64,000 nt of DNA, from positions 248,001 to 312,000 of the forward strand of contig JADJYE010000007.1 in assembly GCA_016719945.1 (NCBI GenBank), in the 5' to 3' direction. Within the stretch, counting starts at the first letter, position 1. The number at the start of each line of letters is the position of its first letter. The notes under the pieces were generated by a model. The model was given only the letters and a program-made list of their open reading frames with translations. It had not been told where the DNA came from and did no database searches. Position numbers and translations under genes: made by a program. This DNA comes from Polyangiaceae bacterium. GTDB taxonomy: Bacteria > Myxococcota_A > Polyangia > Polyangiales > Polyangiaceae. Below are positions 54,215 to 63,026 of this stretch, in pieces.

Positions 54215-55363
54215 ATGCGAAACCTCAGCTCGGTCTCCATCGTCGCGGCACTGGGTGCGCTCACCGTCGTCCTCGGGGGCTGCCCGGTCTGGACCGACGA
54301 CGGGCACTACGGCGACGACGGCTGCTGGGATTGCTGCCGAGGCGAGGAGTGCAACTGGCCCGTCGCCTGCTCCTCGTCGACCGACTGCGCCTCGGGTGAG
54401 GTGTGCGGCGCCGACAACGAGTGCCACGCGGGGTCGTGCGAGATCTGGGGCTGCTCCGACGGGTTCGTGTGCAGCGGGAGCGACACCTGCGTCGCAGCGC
54501 CCGGCTCCGGTGGCGGGGGCACGGGCGGCGCCGGGGCAGGAGGAGCCGGCGGTGAGGGTGGCGCGGGCGGCGGCGCCGACGTCGTCTTCTGCGGCAACCC
54601 CGACGACTGCGGCCCCGCCGAGTTCTGCGCCCCCGACGGCACCTGCCAGCCCGGCGACTGCAGCTTCGACGGCTGCATCGACGGCTTCTTCTGCAACACC
54701 CTCCCCGAGTCGCCCGTGTGCGACCGCCTCGACTCGAACGGCTGCGGCGAGGACGCCGACTGCAACACGGCGGACGGCTACCTCTGCGTCAGCGGGCAAT
54801 GCACGGCGCCGGCCGACCTCTGCACCGACCAGACGCAGTGCGCCTCCGGCTCGGTCTGCGCCGAGGGCAAGTGTGTCCCGAGCTGCGCCGGCGGCGGAGC
54901 TTGCCCGAGCGACTTCACCTGCACGAGCCCGCTCGAGCTGTGCAACGGCGCGGTGACGGCCTGCACCATCACCGACGACTGCGGGGGCTTCGACAGCGTG
55001 TGCGTCGACGGCGCGTGCGTGGCGCGATCGCTCGACGGCACCTGCCCGACGGGCTTCGCCTGGGTCGACAACGGCTGCATCCCCGATCAGGCGGCGGCGT
55101 TCTTGTGCGCGATCGACGGCAGCCAAGACGCCTGCGCCGCAGGCTCCATCTGCCTGCACCACAGCTGCTACATCTCCTGCGAGGCGCCCAACGAGACGGC
55201 CTGCGACGCCCTGGTCACCTTCGATCAGTGCAAGTCGGTGACGACGCCCTCGGGCACGCACGCGGTCTGCGGCAGCGCCGACAACCTCGGCAGCGAGTGC
55301 GACCCGACCGCGGGCAGCGTCTGCACGACCGGCTTCATCTGCGTCGACGGCTTCTGCAAGTAG
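54215..55363 (+). CDS. Cys-rich lipoprotein with EGF/Dickkopf-like repeats
   Basis: The 382-residue product has a lipoprotein signal (VVLGGC, Cys23) and a Gly/Ala linker around residues 95-125. The rest is repeated Cys-rich units of 20-30 residues (SSTDCASGEVCGADNEC, CGEDADCNTADGYLCVSGQC, DQTQCASGSVCAEGKC, CITDDCGG-like TDDCGGFDSVCVDGAC). The spacing C-x6-C-x5-C resembles Dickkopf/EGF-like modules used in myxobacterial surface lipoproteins. It is likely outer-membrane attached with many disulphides. Role unknown; protein binding is a guess. It stands alone on the plus strand. Confidence 0.8.
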   Translation: MRNLSSVSIVAALGALTVVLGGCPVWTDDGHYGDDGCWDCCRGEECNWPVACSSSTDCASGEVCGADNECHAGSCEIWGCSDGFVCSGSDTCVAAPGSGGGGTGGAGAGGAGGEGGAGGGADVVFCGNPDDCGPAEFCAPDGTCQPGDCSFDGCIDGFFCNTLPESPVCDRLDSNGCGEDADCNTADGYLCVSGQCTAPADLCTDQTQCASGSVCAEGKCVPSCAGGGACPSDFTCTSPLELCNGAVTACTITDDCGGFDSVCVDGACVARSLDGTCPTGFAWVDNGCIPDQAAAFLCAIDGSQDACAAGSICLHHSCYISCEAPNETACDALVTFDQCKSVTTPSGTHAVCGSADNLGSECDPTAGSVCTTGFICVDGFCK

Positions 55364-55485
55364 CCCTGGGCGTTCGTGATTCCGCAGGGTGACGGTGCGT
55401 TTCTGCGCGGGCGTGGTTGCTGCGTGGAAGTGGGCCCACGGCACGGCCGTGTGGGACCCTGCGGGCTGGAAGGAGACTCCAGCTC

Positions 55486-56742
55486 GTGCAGAAAGCTCAC
55501 CTCACTCTCCGCCCGGTGACCGCCGTGACCGCCGCGCTCCTCGTGACCGCGGTGGCGTCGGTCGCGTCCGCGCAGCAACCCGCCGAGGTCGCCCCCGCAC
55601 CGGCGACGCAGGGCCGCAGCGAGGCCGTGAAGACGCCCGACGTGGCCGGCTCTCGACCTCCGGGGTGGACCCCAGGGATCGCGCTCGGCGCCTCGTTCAA
55701 CCTCGTCGACACGCGCGCCGTGGTCGGCCAACAAGACGGTACGACCATCACGTTCAGCGCGGCCATCGACGCGGCGCTCGATTTCAACGAGGGGATCCAC
55801 GAGTGGCGTAACGCGCTCAAGGCGGCTGCGGGCGTCACGCGAACCCCGTCGCTCGACGAGTTCATCAAGACCAACGACGTCCTGTCGTTCGAGACCATCT
55901 ACCTGGCCCATCTGCTCGAGATCTTCGGCCCCTACGCGCGCGCGTCGTTCAACACGACCATGTTCCCCAGCACCGATCTGCGGGCCGCCCCCGTGAACTA
56001 TTCGGTCGCGAACGTCGACGGCACCACCACCGAATACGTGGGTCGGCGGCTGCACCTGACCGATCCGTTCCAGCCGTTCACGCTGCGCCAGGGCGCCGGC
56101 GTCTTCATCCAGCCGGTCAAGCGGGACGAGGTCACCTTCGAAGGCAAGGCCGGCTTCGGCGCCCAGGAGACCATCGCCAGCGGGCTCGCCGTGTCCGACG
56201 ACGCAGCGACGCCCGTGCTCGAGGTGAAGGAGCTCGACGACAGCTACGCGATCGGCGCCGAGGCGATCGCCAACGCGTGGGGCTTCATGGACCCCGCCAA
56301 GCGCATCTCGTATTCGGTCGGCGTCGGCGTGCTCTTCCCGTTCAAGACGAGCGAGCTCGCGGCCGGCGACGAGCGTGGGCTGATCGATCTCGTCAGCGTC
56401 GAGGGCCACGTCGGCATCAACGTGAAGCTCTTCGACTGGGCCTCGCTCGGCTACAAGCTGAGCGTGCTGCGCGACCCGCTGATCGTCGACGAGTGGCAGG
56501 TGTCGAACAACCTGCTGCTCACGATCGGCGCGGCCTTCGGGAGCAAGGCGCCGGCCCCACCGCCGCCGCCGCCGCCCTGCGACTGCGAGAAGAAGCCGCC
56601 GCCTCCCGCCGAGCCGACCAAGTCGGACGCGGCCCCGCCCCCCCCGCCGGCCGCGCCCCCCCCGGCCCCCCCTCCGGCGCCGCCCCCGCCCCCGCCCCCT
56701 GAGCCGGCACCTGCCCCCCCGGCCCCCGCCCCGCAACCCTGA
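55486..56742 (+). CDS. Outer-membrane barrel-like protein with Pro-rich tail
   Basis: The 418-residue product has a signal peptide (VTAALLVTAVASVASA) preceded by an AAGGAG ribosome site 8 nt before a GTG start. Residues 45-360 alternate strands typical of a DUF3078-like barrel (WTPGIALGASFNLVDTR, WRNALKAAAGVTRTPSLDEF, DVLSFETIYLAHLLE, YARASFNTTMFP, SYSVGVGVLFPFKTS, LFDWASLGYKLSVLRD, NNLLLTIGAAFGSKA). The C-terminal 60 residues are Pro-rich with one CDC motif (CDCEKKPPPP), possibly exposed on the outside or crossing the peptidoglycan. It is followed after 13 nt by a small lipoprotein gene, probably in one operon. Confidence 0.78.
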   Translation: MQKAHLTLRPVTAVTAALLVTAVASVASAQQPAEVAPAPATQGRSEAVKTPDVAGSRPPGWTPGIALGASFNLVDTRAVVGQQDGTTITFSAAIDAALDFNEGIHEWRNALKAAAGVTRTPSLDEFIKTNDVLSFETIYLAHLLEIFGPYARASFNTTMFPSTDLRAAPVNYSVANVDGTTTEYVGRRLHLTDPFQPFTLRQGAGVFIQPVKRDEVTFEGKAGFGAQETIASGLAVSDDAATPVLEVKELDDSYAIGAEAIANAWGFMDPAKRISYSVGVGVLFPFKTSELAAGDERGLIDLVSVEGHVGINVKLFDWASLGYKLSVLRDPLIVDEWQVSNNLLLTIGAAFGSKAPAPPPPPPPCDCEKKPPPPAEPTKSDAAPPPPPAAPPPAPPPAPPPPPPPEPAPAPPAPAPQP

Positions 56743-56755
56743 GGAGGAGATCGCC

Positions 56756-57025
56756 ATGTATCGAACCATTGGAGCCTTCTTCGCCCTCGGGCTCATCGCC
56801 GCCGCCGTCGGCTGCCAAGACCACTACTCGACGCAGGACGCCTACGACATCTGCAACGAGCTCACCGAACGCAACCCGGCCACCAACCCCGACGAGACCT
56901 TCCTCGACTGCGTCGGGTGCTACGAGACGTGCGGCGGGGACTGCGTCCAGTCGTCGGACGCAACCGAGGGCTACCTGTGCCCCGACGAGATCCCGGAGGA
57001 AGCGGGCGCGGGCGGCGGCGAGTAG
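56756..57025 (+). CDS. Small Cys-rich lipoprotein
   Basis: The 89-residue product has a signal (FFALGLIAAAVGC, Cys20) and a short Cys-rich mature part (AYDICNELTERNP, LDCVGCYETCGGDC, YLCPDE) with a Gly-rich end. A GAGGAG site stands before the ATG. It is coupled in direction and spacing (13 nt) to the barrel gene, suggesting a paired envelope role. I recognise no family. Confidence 0.75.
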   Translation: MYRTIGAFFALGLIAAAVGCQDHYSTQDAYDICNELTERNPATNPDETFLDCVGCYETCGGDCVQSSDATEGYLCPDEIPEEAGAGGGE

Positions 57026-57052
57026 GGTTCGCTCGGTCGTCCGCCTGCGCGG

Positions 57053-57781
57053 CTACTTGAAGCCGTGCAGGTGGACGATGAACCACTCGCCTCGCCAGGA
57101 GATGAGGCTCGTCAGCTCGAGCTTCTTCTCCGCCCCCGAGGGGTCCTTGAAGCGAAGCTTGCCGCGCGTGACGCGGTAGTAGCCGACCTTGTTGCCTTCC
57201 TTGCCCGGCTCGATCCACTTCACCCGGGCCGGGTCGATCTCCAGCCCGACGAGCTCGAGCGCCTGCGGCTCGGGCCCGAGCTCTTTGTGGTAGCCCTTCA
57301 CGTCTCGGTGAAAGTTCTTGATCAGCCGAGACTTCCAATCCGCGCGCGGCTTCTCGATGTCCTTGACGACCTCGTAGGCCTCGACCGGAAAGAACGCCGG
57401 CTCCGCGAGGGTCGCGTCGTTCGCGACGATCGCGCGCCACACGAGGTCGAGCCGCCGCTTGAACGCCGGAGAGTCGAGGGACGGCTCGTCTTTCGTCTGC
57501 GGGAGGGTCTTGCCGTCGGGGCCCACGAGCTCGGGCTCCTTCGATAGATCGATCGAGGCGCTGGCGCTCGGCGCGGCCGCCGCGCTGGACGCCGAGGCGC
57601 TCGCGGCGGCGCTCGGGGCGGCGCTCGCCGTGGCGGCGGCTGCCGAGGCGTGAGCGCTCGCCGACGCCCCGCTCGCGACCCCGCCGCTCGGGACGGAAGG
57701 GGCCGCGCCCCCGTCGCACGAGGACGCGGCGAGCAGGAGCAGCACGGAGCCGAGCGCTTGGGTAGAGCGTCGCTTGAGCAC
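57053..57781 (-). CDS. Lipoprotein of unknown function
   Basis: The 242-residue lipoprotein has its lipobox at LAASSC (Cys22). Residues 25-80 are Ala/Ser-rich. The mature domain (FKRRLDLVWRAIVAND, AFFPVEAYEVVKDIEKP, HRDVKGYHKELG, ARVKWIEPGKEGNKVGYYRV, SLISWRGEWFIVHLHGFK) is compact, with Trp and Tyr positions conserved in unnamed myxobacterial lipoproteins. The start is GTG. It is divergent from the TlpA-like gene with only 30 nt between starts, so the two promoters must overlap. Confidence 0.75.
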   Translation of the reverse strand: MLKRRSTQALGSVLLLLAASSCDGGAAPSVPSGGVASGASASAHASAAAATASAAPSAAASASASSAAAAPSASASIDLSKEPELVGPDGKTLPQTKDEPSLDSPAFKRRLDLVWRAIVANDATLAEPAFFPVEAYEVVKDIEKPRADWKSRLIKNFHRDVKGYHKELGPEPQALELVGLEIDPARVKWIEPGKEGNKVGYYRVTRGKLRFKDPSGAEKKLELTSLISWRGEWFIVHLHGFK

Positions 57782-57791
57782 GGGCCCTGCC

Positions 57792-57797
57792 TATCCT
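57792..57797 (+). promoter_or_regulatory. -10-like element TATCCT upstream of the TlpA-like gene
   Basis: TATCCT ends 14 nt before the GTG at 57812 in the 30-nt gap between divergent genes. It is a weaker member of the set. Confidence 0.35.
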
Positions 57798-57811
57798 ATG
57801 GTTTTCGCCCC

Positions 57812-58321
57812 GTGCGAAGCCTCTTCGGTTCGATGGCGCTGGTCGCCCTGTGTTTCGGCTGCGCGCCCGCGCTTCCGCAGTCCCTCCCGCACGAGCTGCT
57901 GGCGAAGTCGCCAGACAAGATCGAGCAGCCCACGCTCAAGGGTGAGCTGGTGAGCTTCCCGAAGACGGGCAAGGTCACCGTCCTCGACTTCTGGTCCACG
58001 AGCTGTGAGCCGTGCGTGAAGATGATGCCGGCGCTCGAGGCCCTGCACCAGGAGCACCGCGCCCAAGGCCTCTACCTCGTGGGCGTCGCGATCGACGACA
58101 ACCCCGGCCTGGTCGAGGAGCGGCTCAAGAAGCTCGGGGTCACGTACACGAACGTGCTCGACGACGGGGCATCCAGCGTCCGCGGCGCGTATCAGGTCAC
58201 CGACCTTCCCTCGACCTTCATCTTCGACAAGAAGGGGGTGCTGAGGGTGGTCACCCGCGGCGGAGACGAGGCGGACGTCGCCAAGATCCAAGACGCGGTC
58301 GAGTTTCTCTTGTCGGAGTAG
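57812..58321 (+). CDS. TlpA/ResA-like thioredoxin lipoprotein
   Basis: The 169-residue product has a lipoprotein signal (VALCFGC, Cys17) and a thioredoxin fold with the active site CEPC (Cys65, Cys68 in FWSTSCEPCVKMMP). The cis-Pro region is DLPSTFIFDKKG. The ending GGDEADVAKIQDAVEFLL completes the fold. It should act as a periplasmic thiol-disulphide reductant, for example in cytochrome c maturation or envelope redox control. It sits 4 nt before gene A, so the two may be co-transcribed; several lipoproteins here have the pairs of cysteines it could reduce. Confidence 0.87.
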   Translation: MRSLFGSMALVALCFGCAPALPQSLPHELLAKSPDKIEQPTLKGELVSFPKTGKVTVLDFWSTSCEPCVKMMPALEALHQEHRAQGLYLVGVAIDDNPGLVEERLKKLGVTYTNVLDDGASSVRGAYQVTDLPSTFIFDKKGVLRVVTRGGDEADVAKIQDAVEFLLSE

Positions 58322-58325
58322 CCCC

Positions 58326-59057
58326 TTGCAACGAACCCTCCCGTTCCTCCTCGCCTCGATCGCCCTCGCCTCTGCCGGCTGCGGCGGCGTGCCCGACGTC
58401 GTCGCCAGCGATCCCACCGTCGCGCAAGCCGAAGGCAAGGACGAGGCGGCCATGTGCCAGAGCGCCTACGACCGGGAGAACCCGCTGATCATCGAGTGGC
58501 CGGGGACCGAGAAGGTCGCGCTCGAGAGCATCGCGAAGCGGGGCCTGGTGATGGTGCGCTACGAGGGCTGCAAGCTCCAGATCCTGCACCGCTGCGAGGT
58601 GAAGGGCAGCTACGGGTTCGACGCGGTCACCGTTCATCGCGACACCCTCGAGATCAAGGACGACAAAGACCTCTTCACGCGCATGCCCGTCCACTCGAGC
58701 TCGCTCAAGGGAGAGCTGGCGAGCGGCAAGATGCTGAAGCTCGACTACGTGCTCGTCGGCCAGCAGCTGGCGAACGGTGACCCCGCGGAAAAGACGGGAG
58801 ACTGCGCTGGCGCGACCCACTACGTCCGCACCATCTCCCTCGGCGCGTACGAGATGACGACCGCCTCGAAGGCCCAGAGCGGCGCCGACGTGAACCTCGG
58901 CATCATCGAGGCCGGCGGGCACTCGAAGTCCTCGAGAAACCGCCTCCGCCACTCGGGGGACGTGACCGAGTGCGCCGACAAGAAGGACATCGACGAGAAG
59001 AACATCAAGACCTACGGGTGCACCGCGCCCGTGCAGCTCGGGCTCGCGCCTCTTTAG
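58326..59057 (+). CDS. Lipoprotein A of the A/B/C modular family
   Basis: The 243-residue lipoprotein starts at a TTG and has its lipobox at ASAGC (Cys19). The mature domain reads CQSAYDRENPLIIEWPGTEK, AKRGLVMVRYEGCKLQIL, CEVKGSYGFDAVTV, SSSLKGELASGKMLKLDYV and GDCAGATHYVRTISLGAYEM, ending in QLGLAPL. The same domain forms the N-terminal half of gene B, where it goes on into further sequence. Here a TAG ends it exactly where the palindromic tandem array begins. I recognise no named family. Exposure to the periplasm and a role in binding are inferred. Confidence 0.75.
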   Translation: MQRTLPFLLASIALASAGCGGVPDVVASDPTVAQAEGKDEAAMCQSAYDRENPLIIEWPGTEKVALESIAKRGLVMVRYEGCKLQILHRCEVKGSYGFDAVTVHRDTLEIKDDKDLFTRMPVHSSSLKGELASGKMLKLDYVLVGQQLANGDPAEKTGDCAGATHYVRTISLGAYEMTTASKAQSGADVNLGIIEAGGHSKSSRNRLRHSGDVTECADKKDIDEKNIKTYGCTAPVQLGLAPL

Positions 59058-59460
59058 TTCCCGCGCGCCCGCTAGCGCGGGGCCCTTCGGATTTCACGCG
59101 CCACGGCGCGCGTGAAGTCCGGCGCGGGCGTTCCCGCGCGCCCTAGCGCGGGGCCCTTCGGATTTCACGCGCCACGGCGCGCGTGAAGTCCGGCGCGGGC
59201 GTTCCGCGCCCCCGCGCGGGGCCCTTCCAGTTTCACGCGCCACGGCGCGCGTGAAGTCCGGCGCGGGCGTTCCCGCGCCCGCTAGCGCAGGGCCCTTCAG
59301 TTTCACGCGCCAGGCGCGCGGAAGTCCGGCGCGGGCGTTCCCGCGCGCCCGCTAACGCAGGGCCCTCCAGTTCGCCACGGCGCGCGTGAAGTCCGGCGCG
59401 GGCGTTCCCGCGCGCCCGCTAGCGCGGGGCCCTTCGGATTTCACGCGCCACGGCGCGGAT
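59058..59460. repeat. Six-unit palindromic tandem array
   Basis: Six copies of a 67-73-nt unit start at 59058, 59131, 59202, 59270, 59338 and 59405. Each has TTCCCGCGCGCCCGCTAGCG, then GGGCCCTTC, then a perfect or nearly perfect dyad TTCACGCGC-CACGGC-GCGCGTGAA and GTCCGGCGCGGGCG. Copies differ by small deletions. The array starts directly after the stop of gene A and ends in a partial copy; there are no unique spacers, so it is not a CRISPR. Confidence 0.85.
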
Positions 59461-59615
59461 CGCGCGTGTATCCGGCGGGCCGCCAGGGATTTCACCTGTC
59501 GCGCCGGGGAATCTGGGGTAGGGCATTTCCGCACGCTGGCCGGCGTAGGACGCGCGGCACTCCTCTGCCGTGCGCGCGAAGTCCTATATTTGCCCCGCCA
59601 CACCTCACCCTCCTC
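59461..59615. other. Spacer between array and gene B with hairpin and -10-like site
   Basis: The spacer holds an imperfect hairpin at 59551-59577 (CGCGCGGCA and TGCCGTGCGCG around a short loop) and an A/T-rich TATATT at 59585-59590, the best -10 candidate for gene B. No open frame looks coding before about 59590. Confidence 0.35.
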
Positions 59616-61576
59616 GTGTTCACCGCCGGGCTGGTCGCGCTCGGCGGCTGCGCCGCCCAGCTCATCGCGTCCACGCCGACCGTGGAGGACGCCGACGACC
59701 AGCAGGCCACCTGCAAGGTCGCGAAAGATCCGCTCAACCCCCTCGTGGTCGAGTGGCCGGGGACCGCCAAGGTCGATCTCGAGACGGCGAGCCGTCGTGG
59801 GCTCGTCGCGGTCTCGTACTCCGGCTGCACGATGAAGATCTTGAGCGGCTGCGAGATCAAGGGCGGGTACGAGCTCGAGAAGACGACGCCCGCGCGAGAC
59901 CGCATCGAGATCTCCGACAACAACGAGCTGTACGCGAAGCTCCCGCTGGGCGCGGCGTCGCTCAAGGGCGAGCTGTCGCTCGGCTCGGCGCTCGAGCTCG
60001 ACTACATCGCGGTCGGCCAGCGCGTCGCCAACGTGCAGCCGATGGAGACGGTGGGCGAGTGCACCGGGGCGACCCACTACGTGCGCACCATCACGGTCGG
60101 CGCCTTCCGGCTCGACGCGAAGGCGAAGGGTAAAGCCGGGCTCGGCGTCGAGGTCGGCCCGGCGGCGCCGGCATCGCGCGTGAAGAGTCCGCGCGCAAGC
60201 TGCGCGCGCAAGGTGAGGTCGACGCCTGCGTGAAGAACCCGGACAGCCCCGAGTGTGGCGCCATCCTCCAGCTCGGCCTCGCGCCGCTGCGCGTCGTGGG
60301 CGGCGGCAAGCTCGCGGTGGGCGGCTTCGGCAAGGGCCTCGACCCGATCGCCCAGGTCTACCAGGTGCGCGCCCTGGGGGAGATCGACACCTCGGGCTCG
60401 TCGAGCCTGCAGGACGTCGACGTCGGCTTCCTCAAGCTGCTGCAGACGGCGAAGCGCGCCGACCGGGAAGACGATCTCGACGCGCGGACGAAGGTGAAGG
60501 CGTGGGACGCCGTCGCGAAATACGAGGGCAAGAATGGCAACCCTTGGCGAGAGCGCGCCACGCGCCGCGCCGAGGAGTGGACCATCGTCGCCGAGCAAGA
60601 GGACCGCCAGAAGGAGGCCCTGCAGAAGCTGAAGCTGCGCTTCCTCTCCGACAAGCAGAAGCTCGACGAGCTGCTCGGCCTCGACGACGACGTCGTCTCC
60701 AAGGAGCAGAAAGAGGCCTACAAGAAGGAGTTCGTCGAGGTCTACGGCGCCCGCAAGGAGGAGCTCGCGCTGATCGGCTTGAAGATCACGGTCGGCGGCC
60801 TCGAGATCGACGGCGGCGCAGCCAAGAAGACGAAGACGACGACTCCAGCGAGGACGGGGCGGACGAAGGACGCCGCCGAGGGCGACGAGCCCAAGGAAGA
60901 CGAGCTCAAGAAGGGCCTCGCGGGCTTCGGGCACTTCTCGATCGAGGCCGAGCTCGGCATCTTCTTCAGCGGGGCCCCCACCGTCAGCATCAACGGCAGG
61001 CCGACCGCGCACGTCCCCGACGAGTCCGCCGATATCAACACCGACCTCGCGACCGGCACGCTCCTCGACGGTCAGGCGAAGACCGGCGCCCTGATGATCG
61101 GGCTGATGGTCGCCACTCCCGAGCTGATCCCGGGTGGCTTCGGCTTCTACGGCAGCTTCCGGGCGCTCGCTGGCGGCGTGGCCCCGGACGACTCGGCCAC
61201 GCAGACCTTCCTCAGCGCGTCCGGCGGCATCCGCTGGGACCCGCGCATCTCCCCGAAGGGGATCTTCACGGTCGGAGCGGGCGGCGGGTACTTCTTCACC
61301 CCGGAGACCGAGCTGTTTCGAGAGTGCATCGCGGCGGACAGCGCTGCGCTGTGCACCGCGGCGGACGAGCCCGCGGTGGCCGCGCAATAGTTACCGACGT
61401 GCAGCTCGGCGGCCCGATGGTCGACGTCTTCGCGGGCATCGGCTACTCGGACCGGCAGTACATGTTCGCGTTCCGCACCTGGTTCCAGTCGGTCTTTCTC
61501 TCCCACGACAGCGTCGAGATCGAGGGGCCCCTCCTCACGGGCGGCTTCGGCGGACCAATCCGGGCTCGTCCTGTGA
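59616..61576 (+). CDS. Lipoprotein B: A-type domain plus coiled coil and barrel-like domain (frameshifted)
   Basis: From about 59616 (GTG; a TTG near 59591 is also possible with a frame change) a lipoprotein signal (VALGGC) leads into a domain matching gene A: DPLNPLVVEWPGTAKVDLE, SYSGCTMKILSGCEIKGGYE, CTGATHYVRTITVGAF. At 60155-60172 the frame changes, and after QLGLAPL the protein continues, unlike A, through a charged helical region (AKRADREDDLDARTKVKAWD, KLKLRFLSDKQKLDELLG) and beta-strands (FGHFSIEAELGIFFSG, GFGFYGSFRALAGGVAP). A second frame change at 61370-61392 leads into PMVDVFAGIGYSDRQYMFAF. A third switch near 61555 would end it at a TGA overlapping the ATG of gene C. The protein would be about 650 residues. 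Coding character is strong throughout, so sequence error is likely. Confidence 0.65.
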
Positions 61577-62913
61577 TGAAGCGCCTCGCGGGCGCCCTCG
61601 GCCTCGCGCTCTTGGGCTGCGGGCGACGGTCCCCGCCCCGCCGCCCAGGGGCAGACGCCGCGGCGCAGCCCAGCGCGAAGCGTGACCGCAGCGCCGGCGA
61701 CCGACGTGGCGTTCGGCCTCGGCCCGAGCTTCACCATCCCGGCGGTGCCCGCGGCGCCTGCGCTGGTTGGGGTCGACGTGACGCTCGCGCCCGAAGAGGT
61801 CGAGCTGCTCAAGGCGCTGAAGGGCGCGCGCAAGCTGGACCGTGACGCGACGGTCCCGCCGGCGGCGAAGGCCGAGGCCTGGGCGAAGGTCGCGGCGCAG
61901 CCGCTCACGAAGCCAGACGCGCAGAACCCGCTCAAGGCGAGCGCCGAGCAGCGGGCGGCGATGTGGCGAGAGCTCGAGGCCGCGCGCACGAGGCGAGGCT
62001 CCGCGATCGAGGAGCTCAAGACCCGCTTCCTGGCCGACCGCAAGAAGCTCGACGAGCTGTCGGCGCCGGCGGACGAGGCGCGACGCGCGTCGCTCGAGGC
62101 CTCGTTCTTGTCCGCGTACGGGCCGTTCGAGGCGGAGATCACCACCTGGGCCGAGGTGAAGCTGACGCCCGCGCCGGCCCTGCCGCCTCCGCCCGCCAAG
62201 GACATCCCCTCCCCTGTGATGGATCCGACCGGCATCCCGGTCGTCCGCGCGCAGCGCTTCGTCCTCAAGGGCGACTTCGGCGCCCACGTGCAGTCCTTCT
62301 CGGTCGACACGGGAGACGACCTGATGGAGGCGACCGGGCGCAAGCCGACGTACGACCTCAGCGGCTTCTACGCAGGCGGGCAAGCGGCGGCGAACGTCGC
62401 CGAGCAGTCGGGCTTCGCGATCGGCGTCCTCGGCTACGGGCGGTACCACGTCACCACCTCCGCCCCCGACTCGACCTTCACCAGCGGTGACGACGACGCG
62501 GTGACGCTCACGCCCCCCGACGACCGCAGCACCGGCGCCTTCGCCGTGGGCCTCGGCGCGCGCCTCGGCGGCAACATCACCGAGCGCATCGGGATGACCC
62601 TCGGCCTCACCGCCGGCTACCTGCAGTTCATGCCACCCGCCGGGGATCCGGGCTGCGGCGGGGGCCCAACCGAGTGGAGCCCCACCCTGCACGGCTTTCA
62701 GGGGGAGCTCTTCGTCGGCGCCGAGTTCTCCCCCTCGCGATCCTCTCCTTCGGCGTCTCTGGGCGCGTCGGCTTCGGCCACGTCGAGAGCCAATGGTGCG
62801 TCCCCGGCGGCGCGATCGATCCCACGTCGACCACCACGCCGGACACCGTGCTCGACGTCTCGGCCGACTCGTTCTCGGTCGGCGCGCAGGGAGAGATCGG
62901 CCTGCACTTCTGA
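61576..62913 (+). CDS. Lipoprotein C: coiled coil plus barrel-like domain (frameshifted)
   Basis: The ATG at 61576 overlaps the proposed stop of gene B (TGATG) and begins a lipoprotein signal (MKRLAGALGLALLGC). A frame change near 61616-61624 leads into AAPATDVAFGLGPSF, then a helical region that matches that of gene B (EVELLKALKGARKLDRDA, EELKTRFLADRKKLDELS), and strands such as GGQAAANVAEQSGFAIGV and GLGARLGGNITERIGMTLG. A last change at a run of five C (62730-62734) restores LAILSFGVSGRVGFGHVE to the end GEIGLHF with a terminal Phe, as expected for an outer-membrane barrel. It would be about 445 residues. Confidence 0.65.
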
Positions 62914-63026
62914 GCGCGGGCGAACCGTTCGAGCGCGATGCAGCGCCCGGGGGATGACCGTCATCGTCCCCCTCGCTGAGCGCCGCGACGCCGCGCTCGG
63001 CGCGTCCGCCGACAAAGCTGCCTGGG

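Noticed and set aside
59058..59460. Possible CRISPR array
   Set aside because: The repeats are contiguous without unique spacers, the units vary in length and sequence, and no cas gene is in the window.
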